The notes: a model not told the origin generated them from the sequence alone. A stretch of DNA of 64,000 nt from Paraspadella gotoi (GCA_051294375.1 CM119265.1:21700278-21764277), one strand, 5' to 3'. Counted from the stretch's first letter, positions 12,817 to 26,951 are shown. Made by a program: numbers and translations.

Positions 12817-12940
12817 TTTTTTTTTAATTAAAAACCCGTTGTTTTTAAAACTTAACACTTAACTTTCTCGATATATCATCTTTGGAAGGTGAACTAAAGC
12901 AGAAAATTTGCTGATCGGACGAAAATCACAAAAATTGAAA

Positions 12941-13111
12941 ATGAAGGTCGCGGTTTGGGGACTTCTTCTATTTCTATCTGCGGCGTCGCAGGTGAATATT
13001 AACGATAAATTATAATCTACATAAATCTTATTAAACCTAAGAGATAGATACAATTAATGAGCATATTTGTTGAACCATATTATCTCTCTTCTCTCTCTCT
13101 CTCTTCTCTCT

Positions 13112-13183
<72 letters not shown>

Positions 13184-16100
13184 CCTCCCTCGTTAATTTT
13201 TTCTCACCCTCCGTCCAGGCAAAAGCGGAACTAACTTACCTTTTCACGCTACCTCGATTCGCTGCCTTCAACGAACAAGTCACGGGATTCTTGTTCGTCA
13301 GAGGAGTGAACCAAAATGTGAACACTAAGATGCACCTCTTCATCACGAGTTAGCTAAAGATAATAATACGTAGCTGTGTAAAATGTAACATATAAAAAGA
13401 AATAAAAAAAAATTATTATTCAGATTCGAATAGCTTTTCTACGTCAACGCCTGTCGACGACGCGAGCGTCTTGACTCACAAGGAACTCACGCTTTCTCAC
13501 GATACAAACGTTTACGATGTCGTTTTCCCTGCGACCGACAAAAACGACGACCTGCCATTCGTCCACGTCCGCACTGACGTTGATGGTAGCTTTGGAGATT
13601 GATTTTTATTGAATTTTATTTAGATTTTAAATGGTGTTTTAATTTATATCGAAAGCGTTTGTTAACGACGAATTTATTTTATTATCAACGGGCGTATTTT
13701 TGAGTAATTATATTTAATTTTTTTTTAATAATCTCGGCTAAAGATAGATTAAAAAGAAAACTGTGTTAAAACTAAACATTTTTGCAAAGATATGAAAATT
13801 GATTGATAATCACGCATCTACATAATTTTAACGTCGACGTTATTAACAGGCGTCAAGGCGGTGTTGAGCGCGCAGCTTAACGCTGGGGCAGACATAGCAC
13901 GAAACGCGGTGGGGAAAGGAAATATTTTTGTCGAAACCGACAGGACATTCTACAAACCCGCGCAGACGAACGAGGACGAAAAGACTGTGGTCAAGTTCCT
14001 CGTGTTGAGGATGGAAAATGACCTCAAGCCCAGCGCGGGCCCGATACAGGTGAGGGGGAGAAGAGAAGAGAAGAGAAGAGAAGAGAAGAGAAGAGAAGAG
14101 AAGAGAAGAGAAGAACGATAAAAGAAAAAAGAAAAGAGCAGAGAAAAGAAGATACAAGAAAAGATTAGAAGGGATAGGAGAGGAGAGAAGTTGAGAAAAG
14201 GAGTGAATGGTAGAGTAAAGAATAGGAAGCGAAGAAAAGGCAAAATATAACGAACATAAGAAAAGCAAAAAAAGTGACAAAATGGGATAAGAAAAAAGAA
14301 AACGAGAGTAAAAAAAATATTGGGAGGAAAAATAGGAGAAGAGAAGAAAATAAAGTCAAAGGATAAGATGATTTGTATCATCATCATCATCATCATCATT
14401 ATCATTATCATCATCATCATCATCATCTGTGGTCTCATCAATCAGGAATGCGCCGTCAAAGACCCCAGTGGAAAAGATCTCCAGAGGTGGACCAACGTCG
14501 AGCTAAATCACGGACTCGCGAGAATGGAGTACGAGCTCATCATGGAACCGGACGAAGGGGAATACAGTATCGTCTGCTCGGATCCGGACATCGTGGAGAA
14601 AGTCACTTTCAAGGTTGAAAATTTGAGAAGGAATGAAAAGAAAGTAATAGAAACTTCATATACCATGGATGTAATGGACTGTACTAGAGAACCTTGATTA
14701 TATTTTTTTTATTCTAAATTTAGAACCTTGATTAAATGCTACGTTATTATCTTGTAAGAGGGATGGAAGACTCAACCCACCCTCGCAATTAGCCAATCCA
14801 ATGTCAGAACAAAAAAAGAAAACTTATTTATAAAATAACTGGATAATTTTTGTTTGAGTTGTACCAATTTCATAAATAATAAGTAATAAAAAAGGGAAAG
14901 AAACGAAAAAACTACAAAAGAGACAAACAAATGAAGAAAAAACTAAAACAAAAAAGAAAGCCAGCACAACGCAAAAAAAAAAACAAACAAAAAAACAAAC
15001 AAAAAAACAAAACAAAATGTACCCTATTCTTCCTCAGGTTGAAGAGTACGTTCCGCCGACATTTGAGACGACGATTGTGACCACCGACTCTTCCCTCGCC
15101 GACCCGGACATCACCGCGACGGTTTGCGGAGTCTACACCATCGGTCGCCCCGTTCCAGGCCGGGCGGAGATCACGGTGTGCCATTTGGTACATTGGTGGT
15201 TCCGAGGTCGAAGATCTATAGCCATGTCGAACGACAAACTGACTCCCACCAATTGCGTCACGACTAAGCATGATTTGGTCAACGGTTGCGTCACAATCGA
15301 GGTCGGCACTTCGAAATCGAGGTAAGGGGCGACACGGATTTGGCAGAAACAAGAACAATTTGTAAAATTCATATTTAAAATTAAAAGTAATCAAGCCTAA
15401 TCTTGTAGAATTCGAATTGTTATATAGTTTACAATTTGATATTAATATTCTTTCTAGATAAAAAACTTCGTTTAGAATTTTAAAAAACCAAATTAAGTTT
15501 TATTGTTAAGTAATTTAATTAAGTTTTAGTAAGTTGGGTCCTATATTTTTAAAACAAAGGCACTTATAAATTATTCTGTTGAGCATATTTAACATAATAT
15601 ATTTATTACGGTTTTTTCATGATATCCGGCAAACTTTTAAAAAACTATGACTGAATTTGTATTCTTTATTTAATATATATTTATATATTTAAATAACCAG
15701 ACAGACATACCGATCAACTAGTAAAAAACTTACCTTCCTCACTTTCTTTCAGAGATTTCTCGATCAAAGCGACGGTGATCGAGAGCGGAACCGAACACAC
15801 TTACACGACGGAGAAGGAGGTGAGGCTGTCGTCGGAATACTTCAAGTTCTCCCTCCTCCCCGGTTACGATGCTTATCGACCCAACGACCCCGAGAGACTA
15901 ATCAAGATCCGCGTAGACTACGCGGGCGGCTCGCCGGCCATTAACGAGAAGGTCGATGTCGTCGTCGACGCCTATAACGAAACGACGATGACGACGAAGG
16001 CACCCTCGGTCAAGTTCGATAATGTCGCCGTCCAATCTGACGGGGCGATCGATGTTTCGCTCCCCGAGGAGTTCGTCGCGGAGTCGGCGATTCAAGTCAC

Positions 16101-19100
16101 CGTCAGAGCGAAGACGGACGCCGGCGGGAGGGTCGTGTTGAATGAGAGCATCATGGGACGATATCTCATGCGAGAGATTCGGCCAGGTGAAGACCTGATC
16201 TCCGCATTGCCCTTCAAGACGTTCGTCCTGCGGCGGTGGCGGTCGGCATCCAGCCATTCCCTGATTCTGCGACATAAGGAGAAAAAGATCGAGAGCTGCA
16301 CGTCAACGGTGACGATCGCAGCGAACTACGGCGGCGCGAATGGGAATAAGGACCTGCACTACGTGATCGTTTCGCGAAACCGCATCGTTAAGAAAGGCGT
16401 GGCAGTCATCGACGACAAAATAGAATTCCAATTCGTCACTGATCGATCCTGGTCGCCGAAAATCGGCGTCGTTGCTTTCGTCTTCGTCCCCGGTCAGGAC
16501 GAAGTCGTCTCCGACAGCCTTCTCTTAGACACGCCCACCTGCCTGCAGAACGACGTTTCGTTGACGGCGGACAAAAATGTGCGACCCGGCGATGAGGCGA
16601 CGCTGCAGCTGACGGCGGCTTCGAACTCGATGTGCGGCCTGAGGGGCGTCGACAAGAGCGCAGAGTTGCTGGAGGCCGTGGAGAGGATCTCGACGGAGGC
16701 GGTGATGAGAAAGTTTCCCTCGACGCACGAGAAGAAGAAGAAAGGCTGCGAAGAGTCCTTCGAGGATTTCTTCGAAATCGATCTTCAGATCGTGGGCAAT
16801 CTCGTCGAGGAAAAATGCAAGGCACTGTAAGTTGGCTTGTGCTAGTTTGTGCTTGTTTGTGCTCGCTTGTGATAGTTGGTTTTTGTATAAGTTGGTTTAA
16901 ATTATTTTATGAAATAGGCGCAACCACTATAAAAATTATCAATTCATTTCATAAATAAGTTATCTTGCCCCTGACTTATGTTATGTGTAGTGCGTCTTCG
17001 TTGGTGTAATATTGTTGTAGTCTATATTTAATAAACATTGTTTATTGGTTTGGTTACGTTGCGTCGTTTTTTAGTTTTTCTCAACAGTAGTTTAAATGAT
17101 TGTTGGCGGATTGGTGTGGCGTTCTGTCGGTTATAATTTCACGGGTGTTTTTTTTACAGGCTCGAAGGTTTCCCAAATCACCGTCAAGGGGATTTTCGAG
17201 TAATGGAAATGGCTTTCGACGATGCAATGGCTGGTGCTGGTGCTGTAGCGAAGGAATCCGTCAGCGAGCCCATGGCAGTTCCCGAGGAGGGCAAACGCGA
17301 CACAGTGCGCAAGGACTTCCCAGAGACTTGGCTCTGGAAATTGGTCGACGTCACATCCGGCTCCGTAGAGTTAAACGAGAAGGTGCCGGACACGAACACC
17401 GAGTGGCTTCTCCGTGCAGTCTGTCTCTCAACGCTCGATGGTCTCGGCATTTCAGAAGAAATTGGCATAATCGCCCAACTGCCCTTCTTCGCCCGAGTCC
17501 ACGTGCCCTACAAGTCCGTTCGAGGGGAGAGACTCCCGCTCAAGGTGCAAGTCTTCAACAACTTGAAAAAATGCGTCAGATTCAATCTGGAGTTCGAAAC
17601 CAGAGGATCAATGACGATTGAGGATCCCGAGGACGGAAAAGTCGGCTGCGTCTGCTTCGGGGAGACGTTTACAAAGAAGTTCCATGTAACCCCGACAGAA
17701 GCGGGTGAGGTCGAACTCAATGTGACGGCGACTACAGGCGACATCTCAGACGGAAGCGAATGCGGTGGAAAGGAATTCGAGCAGACAGTGTTGAGTGACA
17801 AGGTGGTGCGGAAGATGCTCGTCGTCGTCGAAGGATTCGAACAGGTGTGGTTGTCATGGCAGAAATTGTACTGTAAAGTTATTGGTTCTATTGTGGCGGT
17901 ATATTCAAACCGCCTCACGTCCACCATCCTTTAGCCAAATCCATTGGCTCAGAGGGGGAACCCACCATCCCAGGCGTAGTGTTCCATCCACACCAGTGGA
18001 TCAGGGTAGTTTCTTCCACAACCACATGTATATGAGAAGGAAGAGATCTCATTACATATAATCTCATTACATTCTCATTCTCATTACAATCTCATTACAT
18101 ATTGAAAAGGCCCTTTCCTCTTTCTTTGATCGCTTTGACAATGATAATGATAATAATGATAATTGATTACCGAGCTGAGTTTGATTCTTGACTGTTAAAT
18201 GACCAAGTCCTGTTTCTGAGAATGTCGACGACGTCAAGTATTTTTTTCTGTTGTATTTTAACATATTGCTCTTTATGAAAGCGCAATTTAATTTTTGTTT
18301 AATTGTTTTTAGTTGCGCCGTGAGTACTCGCGGAGCAACTCTATATTCTATAACTTAACTTTCCTGAAGGCGGCGCTACCGTCACTTAGTTTTGAGGTTT
18401 TTTCCTGTCTTAACAAATTAGCAATAAACTATAGGCGAATTGTACCAATTTCATGCAGTTTTAAATGGGACAGACCAACGGACCAGAATGGTGACTTATA
18501 CTTATACTATAAGTCACCTTTCTGGTCCGTTGGTCGGTCCCACTTAAAAATGCATATAATTCGCTTATAGTTTATTGCTCATTTGTTAAGACCGGAAAAA
18601 ACCTCAAATCTAAGTGACTGTAGCGCCACCTTCAGGAAATCCCAAAACTATAAGGAATAAAAGACGGAATTTCGATGCAGTGCATGTCATAAATACACGG
18701 GCTAAGAAAGTTTTTTAGTCATCTTATGTCATGTCAGGTCATGTCATAATATATGATCAAAGGGAAATACACGTGAAAATAAAGTCACTGAGGCGCAACA
18801 CAATGGATAAATCGATCTTGTTAAATAAATTAAATAACTTGTTTATTGCAGGAGGTCGACGTCTCAAAATTAATTTGCATCAACAATGCCGGCGCAATCG
18901 AAAAATATTTCAACTTGGCATTTCACGATGATCACGAGAACGACATCGTCGAGGACTCCGTCCGAGTAATGGTCGAGATCATCGGCGACCCCATGGGGCA
19001 GGCCCTGGGAAATCTCGGTAACTTGGTCAGAATGCCCACGGGTTGCGGAGAGCAGACAATGATCATCATGGCCCCCAACGTATACGTGCTTAAGTATTTG

Positions 19101-22100
19101 GCCGCCACGAAGCAGGTGGAACCGGAAATGCAAGAGTTGGCAAAGTATTTCGCCCTGAAAGGCTACAACAGGGAACGATTAAACTTCCGTCACTCCGACG
19201 GGTCGTTTAGCGCGTTTAAGTCGTTGCCTGGTTCATCCTGGCTGACGGCTTTCGTCATCCGATGCTTCGCCCAAGCGAGGCCGGTGCTGACCACCATGAA
19301 TGACATCGAGAACGTTCTGCAAACTGGGGTTGATTGGTTGTTTCTGCATCAAAACAAAGAGGGAACCTTTGGGGAACCTGGACAAGTGCGTATAACTTCA
19401 TTTATCTGTATTTATCAAAAAGCAGGGTTATGTCGAGCGGATTAAGATGATGAAAGACGATGTCTAATAGACATTGTCTATAATATAGAAGTTTTATAAT
19501 ATATAAGTTTTAATCCGCACGCTAGGTTTAGGCGGGTTAACCAACATCTTGTTTTTTTAAAGAAAACAGCTATATATACAGGGAGGTCCAGCTCTTTTGG
19601 GACTAAATGAAAAAAATTGTTTGGATGGTACACATGTAAAGAATTGTAATGATAACACAATCTATTAAAAAACCATGACCTCGAAGGCGGCATATGCTTT
19701 TGCGTCGGCGCCCGTTGGAAATGCCGCCATTCCTACAATTATTGCCGCTGTTAGAAAGACTATCAAGGATTCATCGTTCTTTTTTTTTTTCTTTTTAAAT
19801 CGAAGGTGCTTCACAGCGAAATGCAGAGTTCAACCGCCTCTTCATTTTCTCTTACCGCTTATATTACGGTCGCGATTTTAACGAGTGGTATCGACTATGG
19901 AAACAAACTGGACAAAACCTTTAATTACCTCCACGGTCAATTGGCAAACCGGGACGACACGACGAAACGGTACGCCTTTATCTTGACCGGTTACGGTTTG
20001 GCCCGGAGTGGGAGAATCGACATGACAGACTGGATCAGTTACAGAACACAAGTGAGTTATAGTTTGTTTTTCATTGTTTACCAAAATGTTGTCAACAATG
20101 ATAAGACTTTTAAAGGAAAGCAAGATTAAAATAATAAAATTTAAAAAATTAAAACCTAAGGCTAAACAAAACTAAAATAAAACCAAATTTTTTTTATTGC
20201 GATGAGACAGAGGGACATCTGATATGATGAGAGGAAGCGAGACAATGACCATTGACCAAGTAAAGAATTCGGATTGGGAACTCAATGAAGCATTTTCGGC
20301 TAAATTAAATCATAGTTTTCTTCTAATAAGTATGTAACAGATGTAACAGATATGTAATAGATGAAACAGATAGGGAGAGAGAGAGATAACAACGTCGTGA
20401 AACCTTGGTCGACTTTAAATTAAACATCCCTAATAACGCTCTTTCTCTTCCGTCCAGAACGCCATCAGAGATCAAGAACAGGGATTTTTGTACTGGTTAG
20501 TCGATGACTCTAAACCGGCTCTGAACGTAGAAGCCACTTCTTATGCTCTTCTGTGGATTTTAACGGAGTCTGATCCCAACAAGAACGACATAATACAAAT
20601 AGTCTCTTGGTTGACGACTCAGCGACAGCAAACGGGCGGTTTCGTTTCAACGCAAGACACCGTCGTCGGTATACATAATGATAAATTATTTTAAAAAATT
20701 TGAACATGCATGTTAAAAACTCTCGATTAAAAGATTTGCAGATTATTGCTATGTAACAAGAATTGGGAAGGAGGACTTTTTAATTGAATAAATGGATATC
20801 ATTTTTTTTTTACCTAATTAACGGGTTTCATTGTCAATTTAGGCCTTCAAGCATTGTCAGAAGCGGCGATAACCTTGTACGCCCCATCTCCGGATTTGAT
20901 CCTGACCGCTGATTGGTCAAGTCTGACTGACTCAACTCGCACCGTGAGGCAATCGATGAATGCTGACAACAGGTAAGTGTGATTTTCAGTGGAAAAATTA
21001 GTGTGGGCGTTCGTTTTTGATGATATTAAAGTCATAAATAGATCGCCTAAAGAAAGATGGAGTAAAGAATAAATACCGCGGCCAACTCTGTGACAATTTT
21101 CTCATCATAATTTTAAATTTTTAAATTTTAAATTTTAAATTTTAAATTTTCATTTTTACTTAGAAGAGAGTTGCGATTTTTTCAGGCTTGTTCTTCAGCG
21201 AAACAAAATTTCAGAGAATCCGGAGAACTTGAAATTGAAAATAACTTCCGTTACTGCACCTGGTATATGCCTCACTGCTCATGCTGTCATGAAATACAAC
21301 ATACGCAATCCTCCCAAGTTGGAGGTCAGAAAAAAAAAAGTTTTATTGAGCTTATTATTAGTTAATAGTTTGATTTGGTCTTTTCATGCTAATAATATAA
21401 AAGGAAAACAAATTATTTCTGGAAGTAACATAATATTTATTTTTAAATAAGCACTGATCTTCAGAGACTTCTGTCTCCCTCAATAAATATTATGTTACTT
21501 CCAGAAATAATTTGTTTTCCTTTTATATTATTGGCATGAAAAGACCAAATCAAACTATTAACTACTAAATCTTCTGCCAAAATCATGACTCTGAAACAAA
21601 TAATGAGCTTATTATCTTGACGGTTAAAATTAAGTTTTTTTTTGTTTGTTTTTTTTTTAGAATCCAATCTCTGATCATTGGCAAGTAACTTTTAGCAACA
21701 CGAATAAGGCCAGGGTCAACGGCCTTAAGGAAGTTAAAGTTTGCGTCGTCAGTAAAGAAAATCAAAAATTGACCATGCCCATCGCAGAAGTTCAATTAGA
21801 AACAGGATTTAAAATGATCGTGCAAGATGTAGCAGGTCAGGTGTTTTTACTTTCCTCGATTAGTTTAGGTAGTAGAATTGTAGTAAAATTGTAGTAAAAT
21901 TGAAAGAAGCATTTTCTGCCACATGAAATAATTGTTTGCTTTTGCTATATAACTATAAGTAAATATTAAGTCTGAAAATTACAAAATTAGATTTTAGAAT
22001 CTTTATTATATATGATTTTGTTTATTTTTTTGTATTTTTTGTGTTAAATTATTTAAATCTAATATTATTTATCTATTATTGTGGAAATTGAGGGAGCATA

Positions 22101-22741
22101 ACTGTGAGAAAAATAGTAAAAAAAGATAGATCTGCTTCTTCACTTTATATAATAATGTTAGTATATCATTACAGCGACGGGGATGACGATTCAAAGGAAA
22201 GAACTGAGCAACGAAGGGGCAACTTGTAATATTTATCTCGATGAACTCGCACTGGAAAAGGATAAGGAAGTCTGTTTCATCTTGCCAACCGAGCAAGAAA
22301 CCGAGGTACATATCACAGATGATAGATGACATATACATGCGATTTTTTAATGTTATATGTTAATATTATTAAATGTTAAAACAATTAAAAATTGTAAACT
22401 ATGGACTACGATGACCGTCGATGCAGATTTTCGGCAGTCATGATTTTAAAAAAACAAACAAACTGGGATTACTTTCTATTTTAAACGTTTTAGCAACTTC
22501 ATCGATGACATCGTGAAATCTTTTTTATTTCACTTAGGTGGCCAACGCGAAAGCTGGACAAGTTAGCATATACGAATATTACGAACCGAGCCATAAAAAG
22601 AGTTTCTCCTTCAAAATGGCCGACTTGGGAAGTGACGGGGATGGCGGCGCGTCCCAAATGACGAGCTGTTTTACGCTCGTCCTCGGGGCTTTGGTTCTCG
22701 GAAGGGCCGCCATGTTTGTTTTGTTAGGAGCATTGGATTAA
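12941..22741 (+). CDS. TEP A: CD109/TEP-type thioester protein with intact GCGEQ
   Basis: Thioester proteins are secreted or GPI-anchored alpha-2-macroglobulin relatives that bind covalently to microbes or proteases. Sixteen exons join with perfect phase into 1,507 residues: 12941-12991, 13219-13348, 13424-13585, 13850-14049, 14446-14613, 15038-15321, 15753-16826, 17160-17844, 18852-19385, 19806-20051, 20458-20668, 20843-20972, 21186-21324, 21661-21835, 22175-22305, 22538-22741. Exon 1 is a signal peptide. IFVETDRTFYKP marks the first macroglobulin domains; the long exon 7 ends MG6 with CGLRGVDKSAELL and a Lys/Cys-rich bait-like segment; RKDFPETWLW opens MG7. The thioester GCGEQ (19041-19055) sits in PTGCGEQTM. 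ANAKAGQVSIYEYYEP closes the receptor-binding domain. A hydrophobic C-terminus after GDGGAS suggests a GPI anchor as in CD109. The gene is intact and adjacent to a paralogue. Confidence 0.93.
13084..13190 (+). repeat. (CT)n microsatellite before TEP A exon 2
   Basis: About 105 bp of CT repeat ends about 30 bp upstream of the exon 2 acceptor at 13217-13218 and extends its polypyrimidine tract. TEP A intron 4 similarly starts with an AGAAG repeat (about 14057-14115) just after the donor. Confidence 0.9.
17884..18000 (-). repeat. Dispersed repeat R1, copy 1 (TEP A intron 8)
   Basis: The reverse complement of this stretch aligns closely with 25075-25190 in the paralogous gene, including ggaacac, ccctctgagccaatgg and a run ending in taccgccacaa. 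A third member is at 37636-37735. No coding capacity is seen. Confidence 0.75.
18311..18650. mobile_element. Fold-back element with arms of about 130 bp
   Basis: From ttcctgaaggcggcgct (about 18361) to gtgacttata (about 18500) the sequence is mirrored by its reverse complement between about 18507 and 18645, with only a few mismatches and a loop under 10 bp. Just upstream (18311-18345) lies a GC palindrome, gccgtgagtactcgcggagc. A single-arm relative with the same palindrome is at 31346-31500. It lies inside TEP A intron 8. It has no ORF and resembles a MITE or fold-back transposon. Confidence 0.8.
21356..21566. mobile_element. Hairpin MITE-like element in TEP A intron 13
   Basis: Arms of about 85 bp (about 21361-21440 and 21477-21560) are near-perfect reverse complements, starting at agttaatagtttgatttgg, around a loop of about 35 bp. 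It is non-coding and AT-rich. Confidence 0.8.
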
Positions 22742-23009
22742 CATCAAGCAATTTTTCCGGCTGACATCGTGATCTATTTTGATTTTGTTTTCTGTATTAA
22801 TGCCCACGTTTCTACTTTGTTTACGTGAATTTGAATTTCGAGTTTTTAAGTTTGTTTTTGTCAAGAGTTAATTTTTTTAATGGTTGGTCGGAATTTTTTT
22901 GTTTGACGTTATGCTTCAGACCTTTTTAGATCGCAATCGAACCCAATCGAGATGCGAAGAAAATTTTGAGCCCATCAAATTAGGTTATTTTTGAACAGAC
23001 TATGTATAC

Positions 23010-23015
23010 AATAAA
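23010..23015 (+). terminator. Polyadenylation signal of TEP A
   Basis: AATAAA lies about 270 bp after the TEP A stop codon and is the first canonical signal downstream. Confidence 0.55.
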
Positions 23016-24118
23016 ACTAAGTGCTTTTCCAAAAAAATGTAAAAAAATATTCGGAGAAGTCAAAAAGAATTTTCTTCCAATATTACTCAGACGCTTCCGT
23101 CATTCCACAAAATAGCATCAGTGATGCATCAGCTGCATCACTTTTTGGCGATCAATTTTTAATTAATCGCTATTGTTTGTTTTACTTTCATTTCGTTGCG
23201 TTAATTTGTTTGAGGTAGAAAATGAACGATTTGTTAACTTACAACGAGTTTTATTAAGAAACATTAATTTCGGACATGTTTCGGCTTCAATCTAAGCCTT
23301 CCTCAGCGCAAAAAAAAAGGGATTGATTAATCGCAAAAGGAATCCTTCCCATATAAATAAATGTTCAATGTCTTTTACTTCGCACAATTGTTATTTTCTT
23401 TATTAGAATATTCATAGAATTTTAGTTCGGGCATTAGTTTGATTTTTCATTTGTATTAAAGAAAATTATTTGATTGGCCAATTTCAAAACAACAGGGAAT
23501 TAAAATTATTTTTCAATATCGCTCAAAATAGATGTGAAAAGATTAATTACAATGTACCTTGTACCATGACTTTTTTTATGTTGTGCTTATCAAAATGTTT
23601 TTTGGATAAAAATGGATGAAATGGATTTTGTGTTGAAAAAAACGTTCCGAGTTGCACTGTCTCAATTTACTTCTTTCAATTAGATTAGCAGAAATAATGA
23701 TAATTTGTCATGGAGAGCTAGAATAGATAATACACTAAGATGTACATTATACAATATACATTATACATTCTATACAAATATGGCAATATCTAATGTCAGG
23801 AATAAAAGCTTTGTAAGAACGCCCCTCTTATTTAAATTTTAGTGAATTTCGAATTTAGGTACTTTATGGTTGAGAAGATTCTCCGCTTTGAAAAGAACCC
23901 CTTCACATCCTTTTCTTGATGAATTGATCAATTATCGTCACGAGAGAAAAACCCTTTTGTCCTTTGTTTGTCCTAAGAGCTTGGCGGAGTCTAAGTTAGA
24001 CTCAAAGTTAGTTTCATACATAATGCGAATGTTCTTTTTTGGAAGTGGAAAAACATAAAACCTGGTTCCTTCATAACGACATTGGTTTCGTAAATAAAGC
24101 GAAAATAAACTGAAGAAA
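23016..24118. other. Intergenic region between the two TEP genes
   Basis: About 1.1 kb of AT-rich sequence separates the tandem paralogues. It contains one hammerhead-like hairpin (23271-23309) and the TEP B 5' flank. I found no gene. Confidence 0.6.
23271..23309 (-). repeat. Conserved hairpin, hammerhead-like core, copy 2
   Basis: On the minus strand it reads CTGAGGAAGGCTT, a short loop, then AAGCCGAAACATGTCCG. The paired stem is GGCTT/AAGCC. Confidence 0.6.
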
Positions 24119-26864
24119 ATGTTTGGTCTGATTTTGTTAATGTTCGTATTGACTTCAAAATTGCAGGTGATAGTGATAATTTTGTGACGGGTTTAATTTA
24201 CTCTATCGTATAACGTCCCTTGAAAACGGCTCAATCTTGTGACAAGTTTCTCATTATCCCAAATTGAGCAGCATTAATTAGCATGAGCGATTTGCGATTT
24301 TTTACTTTTTTAGTATACAAACAATTGTTGCCTCACGAAATTTAGCTAGTTAAGTACATTTAATACTGGCAAGTTTAATTTTAAATCATTTTTTTAGGCC
24401 AAAATGATGTACTTGTTGACAGTTCCGCGTCTCACAGTCGTCAATCGTCCGTTCACCGGTTGCATCACGGCGCGAGACGTCGACTCGCAACTTAATCTCA
24501 CCATCTACGTTTCTAGTAATTTCTACATGAGAATTCAATTAATATTTTATCATAACTGATAACATGATCCAAGTAGAGTTTTAGTTTAAATGGTCACACA
24601 ACTCGATAGTTATCATGCATCAGAGATGTTTTCCCAAGCTCGATCTCCAAAAACTGTGATAGTCCGTCAATAAATAAAGGACCCGGCTGTAAGCTTTTTG
24701 TTACCAGTATTAAACTAGGTTTAACTCAGCCCAATTTTCAAAAGGCTCAGCGAACTCATCCGACCTCGGTAAGACCGCGATCGTGGCCTCTGCCGAAGCG
24801 ACGCTCCGCCCGACGATCGGCGTCAGCGTCTCCCACTCGTGCTTCCGATTTCGGTCGCGGGGGACGGCGATGGAACCGGAGCTTTATCTACATCTCTACC
24901 AGGGACGGGAGAAGGGTAATCCTCGTCGTCTTATATTTTAATGTACACGGATGATTTCTTTTTTTACACTATGGCAACAGCCGGGTTTGGGGGCTTCCGA
25001 CCTTCAGTGACGCCTCCAGTCACTGGCGAGTTAACCCTAGGTTCGGCCTCGCTTTGCCAACGTAGAGGGAAGCCGTTAGGACTGTGGATGGAACACAACG
25101 CCTGGGATTGTGTGTTCCCCCTCTGAGCCAATGGGATTGGCTGAAAGATGATGGACGTCAGGCGGTCTGGATATACCGCCACAACACATTTTTTTAAAAA
25201 TAATTTTCTCGGTTCTCTGTTAGATAGAATATAATACAGAATATAAAATATAGAAGAGAATTGAATAATCGACAACCATACCGGCATACCCTTAACAACC
25301 TCATCAACAAAAACTACCGTCTTAGAATAACAACGCCTGCGGTTTTTCATCCACAGACAAAAAACGGCGCCATCTTTCCTCCTCGCGGCTAAACGAGAAA
25401 CACGAGCGACGCGCCCTATCACAGTTTTTGTTTTTGGAGTTCGACAAGAGGGTCTACCGAAGCGGGCAGACAGTCAAACTGCGGATCCTGAGGACGGGCG
25501 ACGATCTTAAGCCGAGGAACGAATCAATCGAGGTGAGCAGGAAAACAAAAGGCAATCCAACTTTTTTTTTTCTCATTCTCTTTAAAATATTGCAAAAGTT
25601 TTAGTAAACTTTTTACATAATCCCATTAGCGGAAAGGAATAACATTTTAAATGTCAACACCGATAATTTATTTTAATTTGGGGCACGTTTCGACTCTGAT
25701 TGCGAGTCTTCTTCAGCGCTTTTACAATTTGTGATTTCACAATATTTTATTCCTTCCCGCTAATATAAAACACAACGAACTGAAAGAAATTTACACAATG
25801 TCATAATCCCATTAAAAAATAGGTGCGATGACGACATTTTAGTAACTGATTTCTGCGATTATCACAGATTCACACAAAATAATAAAGCAAAACAAAAACA
25901 AAAGGCTTCTCGCTCCTAGGAATGCCGTTTGTTACACCCGTCGAAATTTCCAATAGACGAGCGCCGCGACGTGGCGCTCACCGGAGGGATGGCGGAGCTG
26001 GAATTCCCGCTACGCAACGCTGACCGGGGACGCTGGACGGTGGAGTGCGATTATCGCGAGACGCCAGGAGGAAAAGTCATTACTAATCCCAGTTATTTTA
26101 TGGGGAGTTGAGTGTTAATAGATTTTATGCATTACTTGTAGATTATTAAAGTGTCAAAGTCTGGTGGTCCTATCACCACAGATGGATTAAAGCTGTTTCT
26201 TTCGCAGCGCCTCAGTGGCTCAGTGGACTAATGCACCATCCCAATGTGCGTCCCTGGTTCGAGCCCTGAGGTTGTCATGTAGAAAGTGGGATGGACCGGG
26301 TAACCCGCCTGTAGGCATGGGCCTACTGCCAGATCCAAAGCTCTGGACTACATGAACATGCTGTCTCGCTGTCGCCACGAGGTGACACCGCTGCGGGTGT
26401 GGCGCCCTGTAAAACCAGCCTCTTCAAAAGCATTAAATTACTCAAGACCATTTTATCAAACTGAAATTTAAAACTAGGTCTTGATTGTTAAAAATGTTCT
26501 TTTACTAAGCATACAGTAATTTAAAATATTCTCGATTTTTATTTTAACATGTCCGAGTCGTAAGGAGAAACAAACCGTTGGCATTCGAGTCAAAATTGTT
26601 ATAAATATTTTTAAAGGTGAGGAATTTCGACACAAACGACTTTTCCATCGAGTTCGACTACACGCGCTCCATCCGACCTACCAGGCTCGCCGTGCCGTTC
26701 AAGCTCTGCGCATTCTACTCGGGGCGTCGTCCGGTGCATGGTCGAGGTTGGATGGAGTTGTGTCCGCAAGAGTTCACGTCACGAACCGACACCTGTCGGG
26801 AGGTGGAGGCGCCTTTGGACAACGGGTGCATTAAGATCACCGTCGACGCGAGTGATCGAAGGTG

Positions 26865-26951
<87 letters not shown>

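Larger units (their letters stand above)
10564..12940. other. AT-rich intergenic region
   Basis: This is about 2.4 kb between the SLC26-like gene and the first TEP gene. It contains an imperfect fold-back (11551-11845), a CT microsatellite (about 12625-12720), a hammerhead-like hairpin (12775-12816) and the 5' flank of TEP A. Open frames here have no recognisable protein features. Confidence 0.6.
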
